A DNA stretch of 64,000 nt from Tupaia tana (GCA_026018925.1 JAKSZU010000002.1:157287400-157351399); one strand, 5' to 3'; shown: positions 22,009 to 34,046, numbered from the stretch's first letter. Program-made: numbers and translations. Notes: generated by a model not told the origin, from the sequence alone.

Positions 22009-24279
22009 AGACATACAATGCACTGTGATATAAATACCGCTTAAACAATCTATTCATCTATTACTACTCTTAAGTATATTATTTCATATTTATTTTATAA
22101 TATACTTAATTTATGAGTAATTATATATGTAAGTATATATCTATGTACATTTATAAATAGACATATATACATGTAAAAGATAAATATATGTATATATAAG
22201 ATCTCATATAGACACAATATATATCAGCATATTTATTCTCCTAACAACAGTGGAAGACCATTTTAAGATGTTTTTAGATTATGTAAATGTTCTTGCATTA
22301 TGCCTATTACAGTAAGGTTTCTATTGTACTGAGGATAATTATGCATGTTTTAGATTATCTTTATTTTTCTCCCCCTGGCTGTCCAGCTTTTGGTCATTTC
22401 ACTGCTCATTAAAATTTCCACAAGAAACTAGACAAGGAAACAAATGCAAATAAAATTCAAGGGGGGTACAGTTTTATTCGTATTGACAAATAACGTTAAA
22501 TTATATTACTTGTAGATTTCTATACTAGGAAAAAATAATACCAATTTTTATCTAAATCGCTTAAAATATTGCCCCAAATCTAATTTACTTAAAACTTTGT
22601 AATTGCTTTACTCAAATGGAAAAGTTTCAGAGCTATGCAACTAAATGTGTGGCAATTTACCTGGGGATCATGGAGCGTTTTGGTTTGAGGCTAGTTCTCT
22701 AATGACTTGCAACCTTCAAAAAGTTTCAGAGCAGACCCGTCCCCATGGTGCAGAGTTCTGAGAGCTCCTACCTAAGGGATACATGCCACAAGTCTCTAAT
22801 GCAAATCCTAGCCTGGTGTTTGCAAAAGCTCAGAATACACTGTAGTCATTACTGTGCTTTTTATATATTTTTACAACAGCTGAGATTGACAAGGATCCTT
22901 TCTATTTCCCAGGACCATTTACCTACGTCTTGGCAGACAGTAAGGGTTGTTTTTTCTTTCCCTTCCCCATTTTGAAATGATTACCTCCATGATCCTATTT
23001 GTACTCTAGTGCAGCAAGGGGTCAAGTTCACGTCCAGATGCTTAACCACAGGAGCTCGTTCTGGCATTCAGCACCGGAACTGAGAACAAGTGTAACAGGG
23101 CTGTTATGCTAGGCTGTGAGTTAGAATTCCGTGGATTACCCTGGGAATCTAAGGTCCTGAAATGAAATACTTGTCGAGTTCTAAACACACGTTTAAAATA
23201 TACATTTACATAAATCGTGGGTTGTTTTTATTCATTTGCTTTCAATCATTTTTAATCATCAAATTTACAACAAAGCATTTACATATTATTCTCACTAATT
23301 AATAAATGACCCACTTAGGACAATACAGTCAGATAAATTACTTTAGGGGCCCACCATGAAACCAGTTCCTACAGTATATAAACAATTTCCATTCTTTTTA
23401 AAAATGACCTTACCCAAGGGACAACTTAGTATTCATAGCCACTTGAGATTCTTTCCAACTCTATGATTCTATTACTCATTTCTAAAAATGGCCCTGCCCC
23501 AACTAGATATTTTGTAATTAAGAAATTCAAATTTATAGGAACCCTTCTAAATGCCATAGACACCTGAGACAACAGAAGAAAAATACAATTAAAATAATCC
23601 CCTTATATTTATGTTATAAAACAAGATTTTACATATGTATTTCATCGGATAGAAAGATATCTACTTGGTTTTCTCTAACACAGATGCCATAATTTTAACC
23701 AAGTCTTAGTGTAATAGAGAGAATACTAGGTAAGAAAACAAAAAGATAGGTTTCAGCTCTCTTTCTACCAATACCTACTTATGTCTATGTTCAAACCTTA
23801 AAATTTCTGGGTCTTGAATTCCTCGTGATCTTTATAAACCCTTCTCTATCTGGAGTTACATGATACTTTTGATTCAAAATGAAATATGAATAAGGCCTAC
23901 AGAAGATTGTACCGATGCTTTATTTTATCACTGTAAAATTAGGAAATTGGGACTTATGATAGCAGAGATTAATACTAAACAAAACAAAAATGAAAAATAA
24001 AGAAAAAAGATAAAAAATAATAAAAAAATCTGCCTGTTTCTTTATTCTATTTTTTAAAAATTCACTTATACAGCAATTCAGATGCTTGCCAATGATATTG
24101 AAGAATAAAAATTATCACAAACACTACTTCCATTGGAGATCTGCACAAATAAATATAAACTAAAATAAATCAGATGATGGCCCTTTGACTATGTAGATCT
24201 TAAAATCATCTCATCACTGATATACTGACCCTTGTTCTAAATCACTTACTGTAGACATCATACTGAGATTAGTTGTCTT
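22009..24279. other. AT-rich unique DNA
   Basis: About 2.3 kb. A possible MIR lies near 23695. A frame at 22745-22975 has no domain or splice support. No gene is called. Confidence 0.55.
23695..23850 (+). mobile_element. Possible MIR fragment
   Basis: GATAGGTTTCAGCTCTCTTT, TACTTATGTCTATGTTCAAA and AAATTTCTGGGTCTTGAATT follow the MIR order loosely. Confidence 0.35.
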
Positions 24280-24551
24280 CTTTTATTTGTTTATTTATTT
24301 ATTTATTTATTTGGTAGAGGTTTTTGCTATAGGGCGCGTGCGCTTGCCAGAAAGACAGAGAGACAGAAAGCCAGAAATCACCCCCCAGGGGGGATGGCCA
24401 CACCGCAATCCCTTCTCCATTCTCCTCTCGGGATCTTGGGCGCGCACACACATGCACCCAGCATGAGTTTAAGCCACCGGGTCCGGAACTCAAACTGCAG
24501 TCGACTACATGGGAGTCCAGTGACATAGCCATTATGCCAACTGCTGGTTCC
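24280..24551 (-). mobile_element. Long-form SINE with (TTTA)n tail
   Basis: A TTTATTTA tail is followed by GGTTTTTGCTATAGGGCGCG and a head ending AACTGCTGGTTCC. TSD GAGATTAGTT on both sides. Confidence 0.93.
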
Positions 24552-24868
24552 GAGATTAGTTATTTTAAATGCAGAGTAACTGGCCAGTAGTTCAAAATTT
24601 AGATAATTAGTGATTATTAGAAAAAAGAAAATATAATATTAATGACCTAATTAAAACACATACACACATAGTATCTCTCTTCCTTTCTCTTTCACCCTCC
24701 CACTGAGATTTTTTTGTTTATTTTCTCTTAGAGGCCCTGAAAAATAACGTATAAGCCTAATCATGCATTTGAGGGGAAATCTAATGTTAATAAAATGTCA
24801 AATTGGGTTATTTATTCCTAACAAATCGATAAAATTTAAAAAGTAGAGTATTAAAAAATGGGTGTTTT

Positions 24869-25092
24869 GGGGGCCAGAAGGTGAAACAGGATAAGGCAGC
24901 TGGATCCCACATGGCTGATCATGTGGTTTTGGTTCTGGACCCAACGCACTGAAAATCACGCCAGGAGCACGTGCATGCATGTCCAAAATCCCAAGAGAAG
25001 GGACTGCAGCATGGCCATCACTTCCCCTCTGTCTCTGATGAGCACATGCACCCCAAAACCAGAAACTATTGTAAAAACAAAACAAAACAAAA
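24869..25092 (+). mobile_element. Long-form SINE with shortened 3' part
   Basis: GGGGGCCAGAAGGTGAAACAGG head, GGACTGCAGCATGGCCATC middle, little pyrimidine tract, and an AAAACAAAACAAAAC tail. The flanking TGGGTGTTTTG and TGGTGCTTTC are a loose TSD. Confidence 0.8.
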
Positions 25093-26228
25093 CATGGTGC
25101 TTTCTTTTCATCATCAGGAAAATGTCCACGTCACAGTAGACAATTCTGGTCAAATAGAATAGACACTTGAAAATAGGGATGTCATATATCAATAGAAGAA
25201 ATTCAGAACTGGAAAAAAAATCTTTTAAGATCTTCTCTTCCAACCACTGCTTCTAACAGTCTTTTGAGGCATCTGCTAGGATTGTGCTATCCAGTCCTGA
25301 GGTAGCAGGCAGCAGAGCACAGATTAGAACTCACACGTCCTGCCGCTCAGCATAGCATATAAACCTCATCAAACGACATGGCCCCGACCACGTAAAGACG
25401 AAATCTGATCGCTGTCATATATACTAGGGATATTACTACATCTACTTTTAGTAACTCTTATTTTTGGAAGAAGTGTTAAGAAACTAAGTATTTAATGCCT
25501 TATATTTATTGCTCAAGGTTAAAACATTTTTAAACCAGCTAAAGTTTGTCATAAACTTAATGACTATTAATATTATTGTGATTTTAAATTTTATAGGTGA
25601 GATCATGACCCCCCCTTCCCCTTTCTCATGTGCATGCTGAGGAATTATGGAGACGTTGATCTCTTATGGATCAATGGGGCAGCTCGGAAGGTGACTGCCA
25701 TCTACAAACGGTATAAAGTACTGATGGTACAAAGTCCCTGATCCAGACTCCCTTCCCATCTCTACCTCCCCCACTCTCCCCACAAAGGCACAGACCATCA
25801 ATTTACAAGACTGGATCTTTACAGAGTGGTTGTTCATAGAAAAGTTTTTAAACTATATTTCATATTGTAATTTACACATAGATTTTCCTACTGGCAGGGC
25901 TGACCCAAAACAGAATTATAAACCAAGAATAGCGTGTGCCTCAGGCTTTCTCTTCTTGGTACCCTCCTTGGTCTTCTACTGTGCAAGGGTCTTTCCCATA
26001 CCTAATTAAACAATAGCTGCTCTCAGGAAAATATCTCCTCCATCACTCTTCGGGAATATAACACTTTAGACTTCAGTATATCATTTATTGTCTTGAAAGA
26101 TGATGACAAACCTCTTGAAATTCCTGACCTAGATACCTATTCATCCTCCCAGAGAACTATTTCCTGTGTTTATTAAAATACATTTCCTGGTATGTATGGA
26201 TATTTGTTCTGTTACTTAAAATCACAAC
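25093..26228. other. Unique DNA, no gene recognised
   Basis: A C-rich stretch at about 25600-25800 and mixed DNA. No known repeat or exon can be assigned. Confidence 0.5.
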
Positions 26229-26548
26229 CCCGGGTCAGCCCAAGGCATGGTGGCTAAGGCAGCTGGATTCCACGTGGCTGATTGCACAGTTCAAGTCCTG
26301 GACCTGGTAGCTTGGGAGACACACAGGTGTGTGTGTATGTGTGTGTGTGCATGCACAAAATCCCAAAAGGAGGAAAACATGAAAAAGAGATTGCAGCATG
26401 AACATTTCCCATGGGGCATGCTTACTTGATCCCCCAAGCCCCACCCCATCCCATCTCTTTCTGGGGAACAGTGCGCATACTATCTGGCATACACACACAC
26501 ACACACGCACGTGCGTGCACGCAAAAAAAGAACTGTAAAAAAAATACA
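26229..26548 (+). mobile_element. Diverged long-form SINE with (CA)n/(TG)n growth
   Basis: GGCATGGTGGCTAAGGCAGC head, AGTTCAAGTCCTGG B box, GTGTGTGTGTATGTG expansion, GGGGCATGC middle and an A-rich end. Confidence 0.75.
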
Positions 26549-27114
26549 CATATGTTGAAACCCAACAAACATCGTTTTAAAATCTACAAATAAGCCTTGT
26601 TGGCAATCGCAGCATTTCATTTTTTCATTAAAAATGGCTTATAAGTTTAAGATTTTGAGGGCAATCGAGAAGCAACAGACCGTACTCACATAATTTTATA
26701 ACTAACAAGCACAGCCTTCTCTAAGATGCACAATTTACAACTAGAAGGTTTATATCTATGTTCATTCTTTGAGTGCTACACCTGTGGTATGGCAGTCTCG
26801 ATAATTTTTGTGTTGAGTTTTTCAAATTCTGAAATATAAAAGCATGAAAACCAAGTTTTAATTTCCCCTATGGTTGAACAGAAAACATTCAAAATTCTAT
26901 GGCTCTCTTACTGAAATTTCCCATAATGTGAGACTCATGGGAAAAGAAGAAACATAAGTCAGCGGCAGCAGGTAAAATATCCTAGAAGGATAGACGTGTG
27001 AAAGCATGAATTCTCAGCTCTCATTTGTCTAAATCCCCTCAGGAATGGGAAAGCAAAAAAACGGAAGACAGAAAAACAATTTATGTCCCTCTCCCATGCT
27101 ACTTCCTTTTCCTC
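26549..27114. other. Unique DNA
   Basis: I see no gene or known repeat in this 565-bp stretch. Confidence 0.5.
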
Positions 27115-27850
27115 TGTAGCGAGCTGAAAAGTATCCCCTGAAATTCATGTCCACCCAGAACCTCCAAATGTGACCTTATTTGGAAATAAGGTCTTTGTAA
27201 ATGTAATTAATTAGGATGAGGATGACTAGATTTGAGTGGGCCCTGAATCCACTGAGTAGTACTCAGATGAAAAAATAAGATGAGGAAAGGCTGCACAGAG
27301 ACAGAGGGAAGAAGGCCTGGTGAAGATGGAGATGAAGGGACCAGCATTTAGTGTAATGGCCATGTCGCTGGACTCCCATGTAGTCAACCCTGGTTCGAGT
27401 CCTGGACCCAGCGGCTTAAACTCACGCCAGGCGTATGTGCGTGCGTGCCCAAGATCCCAAGAGGAGAATGGAGGAGAAGGGATTGTGACGTGGCCGTTCC
27501 CCGTGGGGGGTGATTTCTCACTTTCTGTCTCTCTGTCTCTCTGTGTCTTTCTGGTGAGCGCACACGCCCTATAGCAAAAACCTCTCCCCCCCCCCCCCCC
27601 AAAAAAAAAGGAAAAAAAAAAAAAGATGGAGATAAAGATTGGAGTGATGCAGGTACTAGCAAAGAATGGAGTACTGGCCGCTGGAAGATGCAGGAACAGA
27701 TTCTTCCCTGGAGTCTTGAGAAGAAAGATGTCCCTGCCAGCACCTGAATTTTTGACACCTACCTGCCAAAAATTAAGAGAACACATGTCTGTTGTCTTAA
27801 GCCATTCGCTTTGTGGTGATCTGTTTCAATAGCCCTAGGAAACTAACATA
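27115..27850 (+). mobile_element. MaLR-type (MLT/MST) LTR split by a SINE
   Basis: The two arms, 27115-27336 and 27637-27850, match mammalian MaLR LTRs: AATGTGACCTTATTTGGAAA, GTGGGCCCTGAATCC, CAGAGACAGAGGGAAGA, CTTAAGCCATTCGCTTTGTG and an end at TAGGAAACTAACATA. The 5-bp TSD TCCTC flanks the whole element. It is a non-coding solo LTR, much older than the SINE inside it. Confidence 0.85.
27337..27623 (+). mobile_element. Long-form SINE inside the LTR
   Basis: GGGACCAGCATTTAGTGTAA head. The tail carries a run of C's followed by A's. TSD AGATGGAGATGAA before, AGATGGAGATAAA after. Confidence 0.95.
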
Positions 27851-27879
27851 TCCTCAAATGCTTTTAAAAATTGCTAACA

Positions 27880-28141
27880 GGGACCAGCAGTTAGCGTAAT
27901 GGCTATGCCGTTGGACTCCCACGAAGTCGACCGCGGTTCGCGTCCCGGACCCGGTGGCTTAAAACTCAAGCCGGGCACGTGTGCGTGCATGCCCAAGATC
28001 CTAAGAGGAGAATGAAGGAGAAGGGATTGTGGTGTGGCCATCCCCCCTGGGAGGTGATTTCTTGCTTTCTGTCTCTCTCTGTCTGTCTGGCTAGCGCACA
28101 CACCCTATAGCGAAACACTCCCCCCCCAAAAAAAAGAGAAA
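27880..28141 (+). mobile_element. Long-form SINE, young
   Basis: GGGACCAGCAGTTAGCGTAA head, GGTTCGCGTCCCGG B-box region and an AAAAAAGAGAAAAA tail. TTGCTAAC before and GTGCTAATG after may be a TSD. Confidence 0.93.
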
Positions 28142-28159
28142 AAAAGTGCTAATGAAGGA

Positions 28160-28334
28160 GTTGACTGGTGGAATGGTGGTTAAGGCACTGGAATCCCATG
28201 TGGCTGACCACAGTTCAAGTCCCAGACCTGGTGGCTTGCTTTCTCATTTTCCCTCTATTCTCTCTCTCATGAGCACACATGATCAACCCACAGCAAATCA
28301 AATGATAATAAATAAATAAAAATTATAAAAAGAA
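28160..28334 (+). mobile_element. Short-form SINE
   Basis: GTTGACTGGTGGAATGGTGG head, GTTCAAGTCCCAG B box and a TAAATAAATAAAAATT tail. TSD TGCTAATGAAG on both sides; its first copy overlaps the downstream TSD of the preceding SINE. Confidence 0.88.
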
Positions 28335-28475
28335 CCTGCTAATGAAGAATTACATCTTTCTTGGGCCTATATAGTACTTTCTTGTTTTGTCTCAAAGTAT
28401 TCTTTGGTGATTTATACTAAAATTTAAAGCCTTCAGCCTAAAAGCCTAATATCATTAGTCTAAACCTTAGTACAG

Positions 28476-28722
28476 AGAGTCGACCCTGTAGTGCTGTGGT
28501 TAAGCTCTATGCATTGGGAGGCTTCGTGCCTGACTGCAATGGCTTGAAAAATAGGCAGAATGCAACTTGGTGCGTAATCAATCTCCTGAAAGTAAAGAGA
28601 AATGAAAGAAAAAGGACTGTGGCACTACCATGCCCAACTGTAGAGTGATTTCTCTCTCTCTCTGTCTGTCTCTTTGTCTCTCTCTGGCATCTGTGCCATC
28701 TAGCCAAAAAAAAAAAACAAAA
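28476..28722 (+). mobile_element. Diverged long SINE
   Basis: GTCGACCCTGTAGTGCTGTG head without a good B box, AAAGGACTGTGGCACTACCA middle, TCTCTGTCTGTC tract and an A-tail. Probably an old subfamily. Confidence 0.65.
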
Positions 28723-29019
28723 ACTGTATTTTGATTTCAGTTTTCAATTAAAACATTTAAGTTTCATCTATGTTCAGTAAAGTTTAATACAGAAATGAGA
28801 CCTAGATCTACCTTTCGCTTCAAATAAAGAAACAGAATAAAACTCTCAATAAAAATATAAAAACTAAAAAAAAGAACATTTTCACATGTAACTGAGCAAT
28901 ATTTATAAAAGTATTTTAAGGACTATAATGTAATAAGACCTACTTGCTTTATTATTTCCTTACAATACTGTATAGTAGGGTCTTCAAAAAATTTATGGAA
29001 AATACATATTATTAAAAAA

Positions 29020-29188
29020 TTGGGGACAGTGGGTAGTGTGTTGGTTAAGGCAATGGACACTCCCACATGGCTGACCATGGTTTGAGTCCTGGTCCTGGTG
29101 GTTTGATTTCTTACTTTCTCTCTCTTTCTCTGTCTCTCTCTCTGGACAAATGAAAATGAATGAATAAATAAAATTAAATAAATAACAT
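29020..29188 (+). mobile_element. Short-form SINE
   Basis: GGGGACAGTGGGTAGTGTGT head, TTTGAGTCCTGG B box, TCTCTCTCTCTGG and an AAATAAATAA tail. Confidence 0.9.
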
Positions 29189-29415
29189 TTTTGGAGAGGT
29201 TTTAGCTACAGGGTGCGTGCGCTCACCAGAGAGACAGAGAGACAGAAAGCGAGAAATCACCCCCCAAGGGGGATGGCCACGCGGCAATCCCTTCTCCTCC
29301 ATTCTCCTCTCAGGATCTTGGGCACGCACACACGCCCGGAATGAGTTTAAGTTACCAGGTCCGGGTTGACTAGATGAGAGTTCAGCGACATAGCCATTAC
29401 GTTAACTGCTGGTCC
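29189..29415 (-). mobile_element. Long-form SINE with deleted B box
   Basis: GGAGAGGTTTTAGCTACAGG end, CCAAGGGGGATGGCCACGC middle, and a head ending AACTGCTGGTCCC. The B-box segment is shortened to GGTCCGGGTTGACTAG. Confidence 0.9.
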
Positions 29416-29464
29416 CAATAAAATTTTTTTTTTTTAATTTTTAAAAATAATTTAATAAAACACG

Positions 29465-29637
29465 CAGGGCTGACAGGTGGTGTGGTGGTTCAGTGCCAGA
29501 CACCCACATGACCAACTGTGATCAAGTCTCAGACTTGGCAGCCTGCTTTCTCTTTTTCTCTCTATGACCCTCTCTGGTGAAACTGAATGATAGTAATAAT
29601 AAAATTAAATAAATAATTCTTTAAAATATATAAAACA
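29465..29637 (+). mobile_element. Short-form SINE
   Basis: GCAGGGCTGACAGGTGGTGTG head, GATCAAGTCTCAGAC B box, CTCTCTGGTGAAACTG and an AT-rich tail. Confidence 0.88.
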
Positions 29638-29824
29638 AAAAAACTATGCATGGATTTCAATTATTTTGCATCAATAAAACTTCATATTGTAACTCCACTG
29701 TTACCATGAACTTTTGAAGTTCCTTTGTATCTGTATTAGTGACTTAATTTCTTTCTTCAATTCTTTGTTGTTGTTTTTTTTTTAACAAAAAATTGTATAT
29801 TTTTTCTTTGAAAGAAATAGACAA

Positions 29825-30087
29825 GGACCAGCAGATGATGTAATGGTTATGTCACTGGACTCCAAGGCAGTTGACTGCAGTTCAAGTCCTGAACCCAGCA
29901 GCTTAAAACTCACACAAGACGCATGTTTGTGCATGCCTAAGATCCCGAGAGGTGAATAGAGAAGGAATTACAATGTGGCCATCTCATTTGGGGGTGGTGG
30001 TGGTGATTTCTCAGTTTCTGTCTCTCTGGCAAGTGCATGCGCCCTATAGCAAAAATCTCTCTCCAAAAAAAAAAAAAAAAAAAAAAA
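29825..30087 (+). mobile_element. Long-form SINE
   Basis: AGGACCAGCAGATGATGTAA head, GTTCAAGTCCTGAAC B box, CCCTATAGCAAAAATCTCTC end and poly-A. Confidence 0.92.
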
Positions 30088-30199
30088 GATAGCACTCTCA
30101 ATGGGGTCTTCTTCCTGTGATCCACCCTTAGACTCAGCTAGTTAGGTCGTGAGACACATGTGCATGTCTGAAATGCACAGGGAGATCCCAGAACATGAT

Positions 30200-30375
30200 C
30201 TTGGGACCTTCCCATGTGGCTTGAAAATCATGCAAGGTGTGTGTGCATGCACGGCCAAAATCCCTAGAGAAGAATGAAGGAGAAGGGATTGAGGCATGTC
30301 CATGTCCTTTAGGGAGTGGTTTCTCACTTTTCTCTTCTCTGTCTCTCCCTCTCCAGCAAGCATATGTGTCCTATG

Positions 30376-30407
<32 letters not shown>
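30200..30407 (+). mobile_element. 5'-damaged long-form SINE
   Basis: The recognisable part begins TTGGGACCTTCCCATGTGGC, then GGCTTGAAAATCATGCAAGG, GAGAAGGGATTGAGGCATG and GTGTCCTATGGC plus poly-A. No good A or B box is seen. Confidence 0.8.

Positions 30408-30444
<37 letters not shown>
30408..30444 (+). repeat. (TA)n microsatellite after an A-tail
   Basis: About 18 TA units directly follow the SINE poly-A. Confidence 0.95.
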
Positions 30445-30450
<6 letters not shown>

Positions 30451-30668
30451 AATGAAACAAAAACTTAAAACACAATACAATACACAACTATGATCTCTCA
30501 CAGAATATGTCGAAAAATATATTTATTTGAAATTATTTCATTCTATCACATAAAGACTAAAATACTTTATTCTATAATTTTTAAGCTTTCAAAATACATT
30601 AATATCTTCTATAAATACAAATTGCTGTTATATTTAGCATAAGCCTGGTTCACACTTCAGTACTTTCT

Positions 30669-30811
30669 AAAAGATAATTATTTTATTAATTATTATTTTT
30701 TAATTTGACCAGAGAGAGAAGTGAAAAAACCAAGCCACCAGGTCAGGGACTTGAACCGTCGTGTCCATGTGGGAGTTCAGCCCCTCAGCCACCATACCAC
30801 CTGCTAGCCCC
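30669..30811 (-). mobile_element. Short-form SINE
   Basis: TTTTTAATTTGACCAGAGAG, CAAGCCACCAGGTCAGGGAC and an end at CACCTGCTAGCCCC. TSD CACTTCAGTACTTT before, CACTTTAGTACTTT after. Confidence 0.92.
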
Positions 30812-31954
30812 ACTTTAGTACTTTTATTTTAAGATTAAATGAACTATATTTGTTTTTAATTTTTTAATCTAAAAAGTTATAGTCATAACAACTTTTTGAC
30901 TCAAATAAATAGTTCATAATTTGGAAAAACTCATTATTTCATGAATACAGTAATTCTAGCTCCTCTCCTTTCAACTGTGAGGGAAATACCTTTAAGTTTA
31001 AAGAAGGTTAATGATTCACTACCAATTATGCATGTTTATAAAAGTGTGGCAATTTCCTAGTCTATTTAAGAAGATGTATCCCTTAATAGTTTATTAATCT
31101 TAATGAGAGCCTTTGTTATATTTAAAGCATAACTTTTCTTTCCAGGGAAAGACATTATAAAAAAAACACTTCCGCACATAAGTGATACTCCTTGGACTGG
31201 AGTATCTCACCAAATGCACTATTCTATTAAAATAATGCAGTCTGTTGACAATAGATATGCAATGACTAATGTTTGCACTGAGTAAAATATAGACAATGGT
31301 AATAGCAGGTAATCTTACAGTTTTTGTAATGGTTTCACACAATAGTCGTCTTTATGTGGCCCCTATTTCAAGGTGGCCTCGCAGAATCAAACAAAATCAA
31401 TGCTTTGAAATTTTTTCCTTTGGGTTTTAAATCGCAAACTGCTAAACTAATCATATAAATTCGCAAAACTGTTACTTTGAATAGAGTTATAAAAACGTGA
31501 AGGCTGTCATTTTTTTATTTATTTCAAGTAAATTTTAAGTGGTCCTCTGCCATTAAAAAAAAAAAAGTGAACTGTGTGTTTGTAACTTCTTAAGAGCTTG
31601 AATTAAAAAGACAGACTGGGAGGCTGTGTAGTTAACAAGCCTTTCTATTCAGACAAAGGTGTTCTGTGGGAGGAGGGATGATGGAAAATACAACAAGCAA
31701 ATGAAATCCTCAAAAGACGACATTTTCTCTGATCTTGGATATGCCACCAGGAAAAAAAAAGTGATAAAGTAATTTATCCATTATATCTGGATGTGAAAGC
31801 AACCAACTAAGAGCTCAGACAAAGCTATAATGAGTATATAAGGTATGAGGCAGTCTGCAATCATTTGCTAAAAGACACATTGAGAACTTAAGGTGAGAAC
31901 TGACAAGGGAGGGGAAACAAACAAACAAAAAAACTTGCTAATGAAAATGACCTG
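30812..31954. other. AT-rich unique DNA
   Basis: About 1.1 kb without a repeat I can name. Open frames are short and lack support. Confidence 0.5.
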
Positions 31955-32131
31955 AGGGGGACTAGCAAGTGGCATGGTGGTTAAGGTGCTAGACATGCCC
32001 ACAGGGCTGACCACAGTTCAAGTCCAGGGCCTGGTGGCTTGCTTTCTCACTTTCCTTCTCTCCCTTTCCCTGTGTCTCTCTCTGGTCAAATTAAATTAAA
32101 TGAATGAATAAATAAAATTAAAAAAAAGAAA
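31955..32131 (+). mobile_element. Short-form SINE
   Basis: GGGGGACTAGCAAGTGGCATGG head and GTTCAAGTCCAGG B box. TSD GAAAATGACCTGA before, GAAAATGACCCGA after. Confidence 0.93.
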
Positions 32132-32194
32132 GAAAATGACCCGAATGAAAGCTTAGTATGTGAAAATAAAACAAAAAGAAAAACACTAAAACAC

Positions 32195-32295
32195 TAAACA
32201 CCAGACTTTAACTCTAGATCTCTCACTATTTTAGCTATGTAAACTCAAAAAGGTCATTTCGTCGTTTTGGGTCTTGGTACCTCAATCATTCGATT
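32195..32295 (+). mobile_element. MIR fragment
   Basis: CCAGACTTTAACTCTAGATC, TTTTAGCTATGTAAACTC and GGTCTTGGTACCTCAATC follow the MIR core order. Confidence 0.6.
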
Positions 32296-32639
32296 CCATA
32301 AGTACTCATGACCCCCACTATTCAGGCTACGAGTATACCACAGTGGATGGGGCCCTGCATCTGTGAAGCTTACCTTGATTAACTGCACCATTTTAGAAAT
32401 ATCAGAGAACATCATGAATTAAAAATAGGAGAAAAAGCCCATCACTGATGTTTCTACTTCTGTTTTCTCCCTTTTCTCGTTCTCTCTACCAGAGATAGCT
32501 TCCCCCAAGCACTCAGGATGCCCAAAGAAACACTCTTGTCTAAGATTCAGGGTGCTCTACGTCTTGGCTTGCTCCACCAGCTTTTCTAGCCTTATTTCCA
32601 AAGTTCTCTTTCATAAATGTTGAGCTCAAAATAAGTGTG

Positions 32640-33085
32640 ATGATATTTCCTCAACCAACTTTCAAAACTTGCTCGTGCCACTCCTTCTGCCTGAAATACC
32701 TTCTCTCTGTCATTCGCCTGTAATCTTTCCCCTACCTCTATCAGGCTCGAATATTTTCTTTTTTTTTCTCTCTCTTTTCTTTCTTTTTTTTTTTTTTTTT
32801 TTTTTTTTTTGGAGAGGTTTTCGCTATAGGGCGCGTGTGCTCGCCAGACAAACAGAGAGAGACGTAGAGACAGAAAGCGAGAAATCACTCCCCAGGGGGA
32901 TTGGCCACGCCGCAATCCCTTCTCCTCCATTCTCCCCTCAGGATCTTGGACACGCACACACACGCGCCCGGCGTGAGTTTTAAGCCACCGGGTCCGGGAC
33001 GCGAACTGCGGTCGACTATGTGGGAGTCCAGCGACATAGCCATTATGCTAACTGCTGGTTCCCAGGCTCGAATATTTTCTTGACA
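32640..33085 (+). mobile_element. L2 fragment split by a SINE
   Basis: CTCGTGCCACTCCTTCTGCC, TGAAATACCTTCTCTCTG and CCTCTATCAGGCTC match the plus-strand L2 3' region. The SINE at 32777 interrupts it. Confidence 0.65.
32777..33062 (-). mobile_element. Long-form SINE inside L2
   Basis: Long poly-T, GGTTTTCGCTATAGGGCGCG, GGGACGCGAACTGCGGTCG and an end at AACTGCTGGTTCCC. TSD AGGCTCGAATATTTTCTT is exact, at about 32742 and again at 33064. Confidence 0.96.
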
Positions 33086-33566
33086 TGAAACTGATTTTTT
33101 AAGCAAAGGAGTGGTAATGTCAAGGTGATATCCAAACAAGACAATGTGCCTTTTTGGATTGAAGAGAAAAGTATAAGGCAGTTTAAGTGAGAGAGGTATT
33201 ACGAAATATGCTTGTGACCCATGATAACTCCAGAAAAATCTAGTTTGTAGAATCAGCAATTCTATACTGCTGATTGAATATATACATAAATTGGGAAGAC
33301 ACAAGTCTATACACATTCAAAATTATATGATTAGAAATAGGATAACAAAAGCTTACCAGGTGGGACATAGCAGTTTTCAAAAAATAGTGAGTAAACTCAC
33401 TTCTTAAATTTATGACATCACTTAAAAAATTAGTAAATTCTTAAAATATACTGTAGTTCAATATTACATATTGATTTCTAATTTTATTGGTAAGGGGAAA
33501 AAAGTGCTACGCTAATCATGACTGAATACAATGAAAAATTCAGGTTCAAAAAATAAAAAACATTCA
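33086..33566. other. Unique DNA
   Basis: AT-rich, with no repeat or gene seen. Confidence 0.5.
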
Positions 33567-33841
33567 GGACCAGCAGTTAGTGTAATGGCTATGTCGCTGG
33601 ACTCACATGTAGTCGACCATGGTTCGAGTCCTGGACCCAGTGGCTTAAACTCACGCCAGGCGTGTGTGCGTGCGTGCCCAAGATCCCGAGAGGAGAACGG
33701 AGGAGAAGGGATAGCGGCGTGGCCATCCCCCCTGGGGGGTGATTTCTCGCTTTCTGTTTCTCTGTCTGTCTGTCTTTCTGGCAATCACACGCACCCTATA
33801 GCAAAAACGTCTCCCAAAAAAAAAAAAAAAAGAAAAAAAAA
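33567..33841 (+). mobile_element. Long-form SINE, young
   Basis: GGACCAGCAGTTAGTGTAAT head, GGTTCGAGTCCTGG B box, CCCTATAGCAAAAACGTCTC end and A-tail. Confidence 0.94.
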
Positions 33842-33848
33842 TCATTTA

Positions 33849-34030
33849 GTGGGGGCCGGGTGGTGGCACAAGGGAAAAACACAATTATCTAGTTACCTCC
33901 CTGAGTACATAGGGCATGCATGCACTTGCCCATAACTCAGAGTTGGCTGAAAATCAGAGGTGCTGTATCTCTCTCTCATTCACTCACTCATGGAAGAAAT
34001 AAGTGGCCAGATTTTTTAAAAAAGCATTTA
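33849..34030 (+). mobile_element. Diverged SINE of another subfamily
   Basis: Starts GTGGGGGCCGGGTGGTGGCA, but the rest lacks a clear B box. It has CATGCATGCACTTGCCC and a CTCTCTCTCATTCACTC tract. Flanks ATCATTTAGT and AGCATTTAAA are a possible TSD. Confidence 0.55.
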
Positions 34031-34046
34031 AAAAGAAATCAAGTTT

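Larger units (their letters stand above)
28982..29738 (+). mobile_element. Mariner (MARNA-like) MITE broken by three SINEs
   Basis: Left end TCTTCAAAAAATTTATGGAA and right end CCATGAACTTTTGAAG are imperfect inverted repeats of each other and match MARNA-type mariner ends. The inner string TATGCATGGATTTCAATTAT also fits. SINEs at 29020, 29189 and 29465 sit between the ends. It is non-coding. Confidence 0.7.

Noticed and set aside
27226-27786. 186-codon minus-strand frame
   Set aside because: It spans an LTR and the SINE inserted in it.
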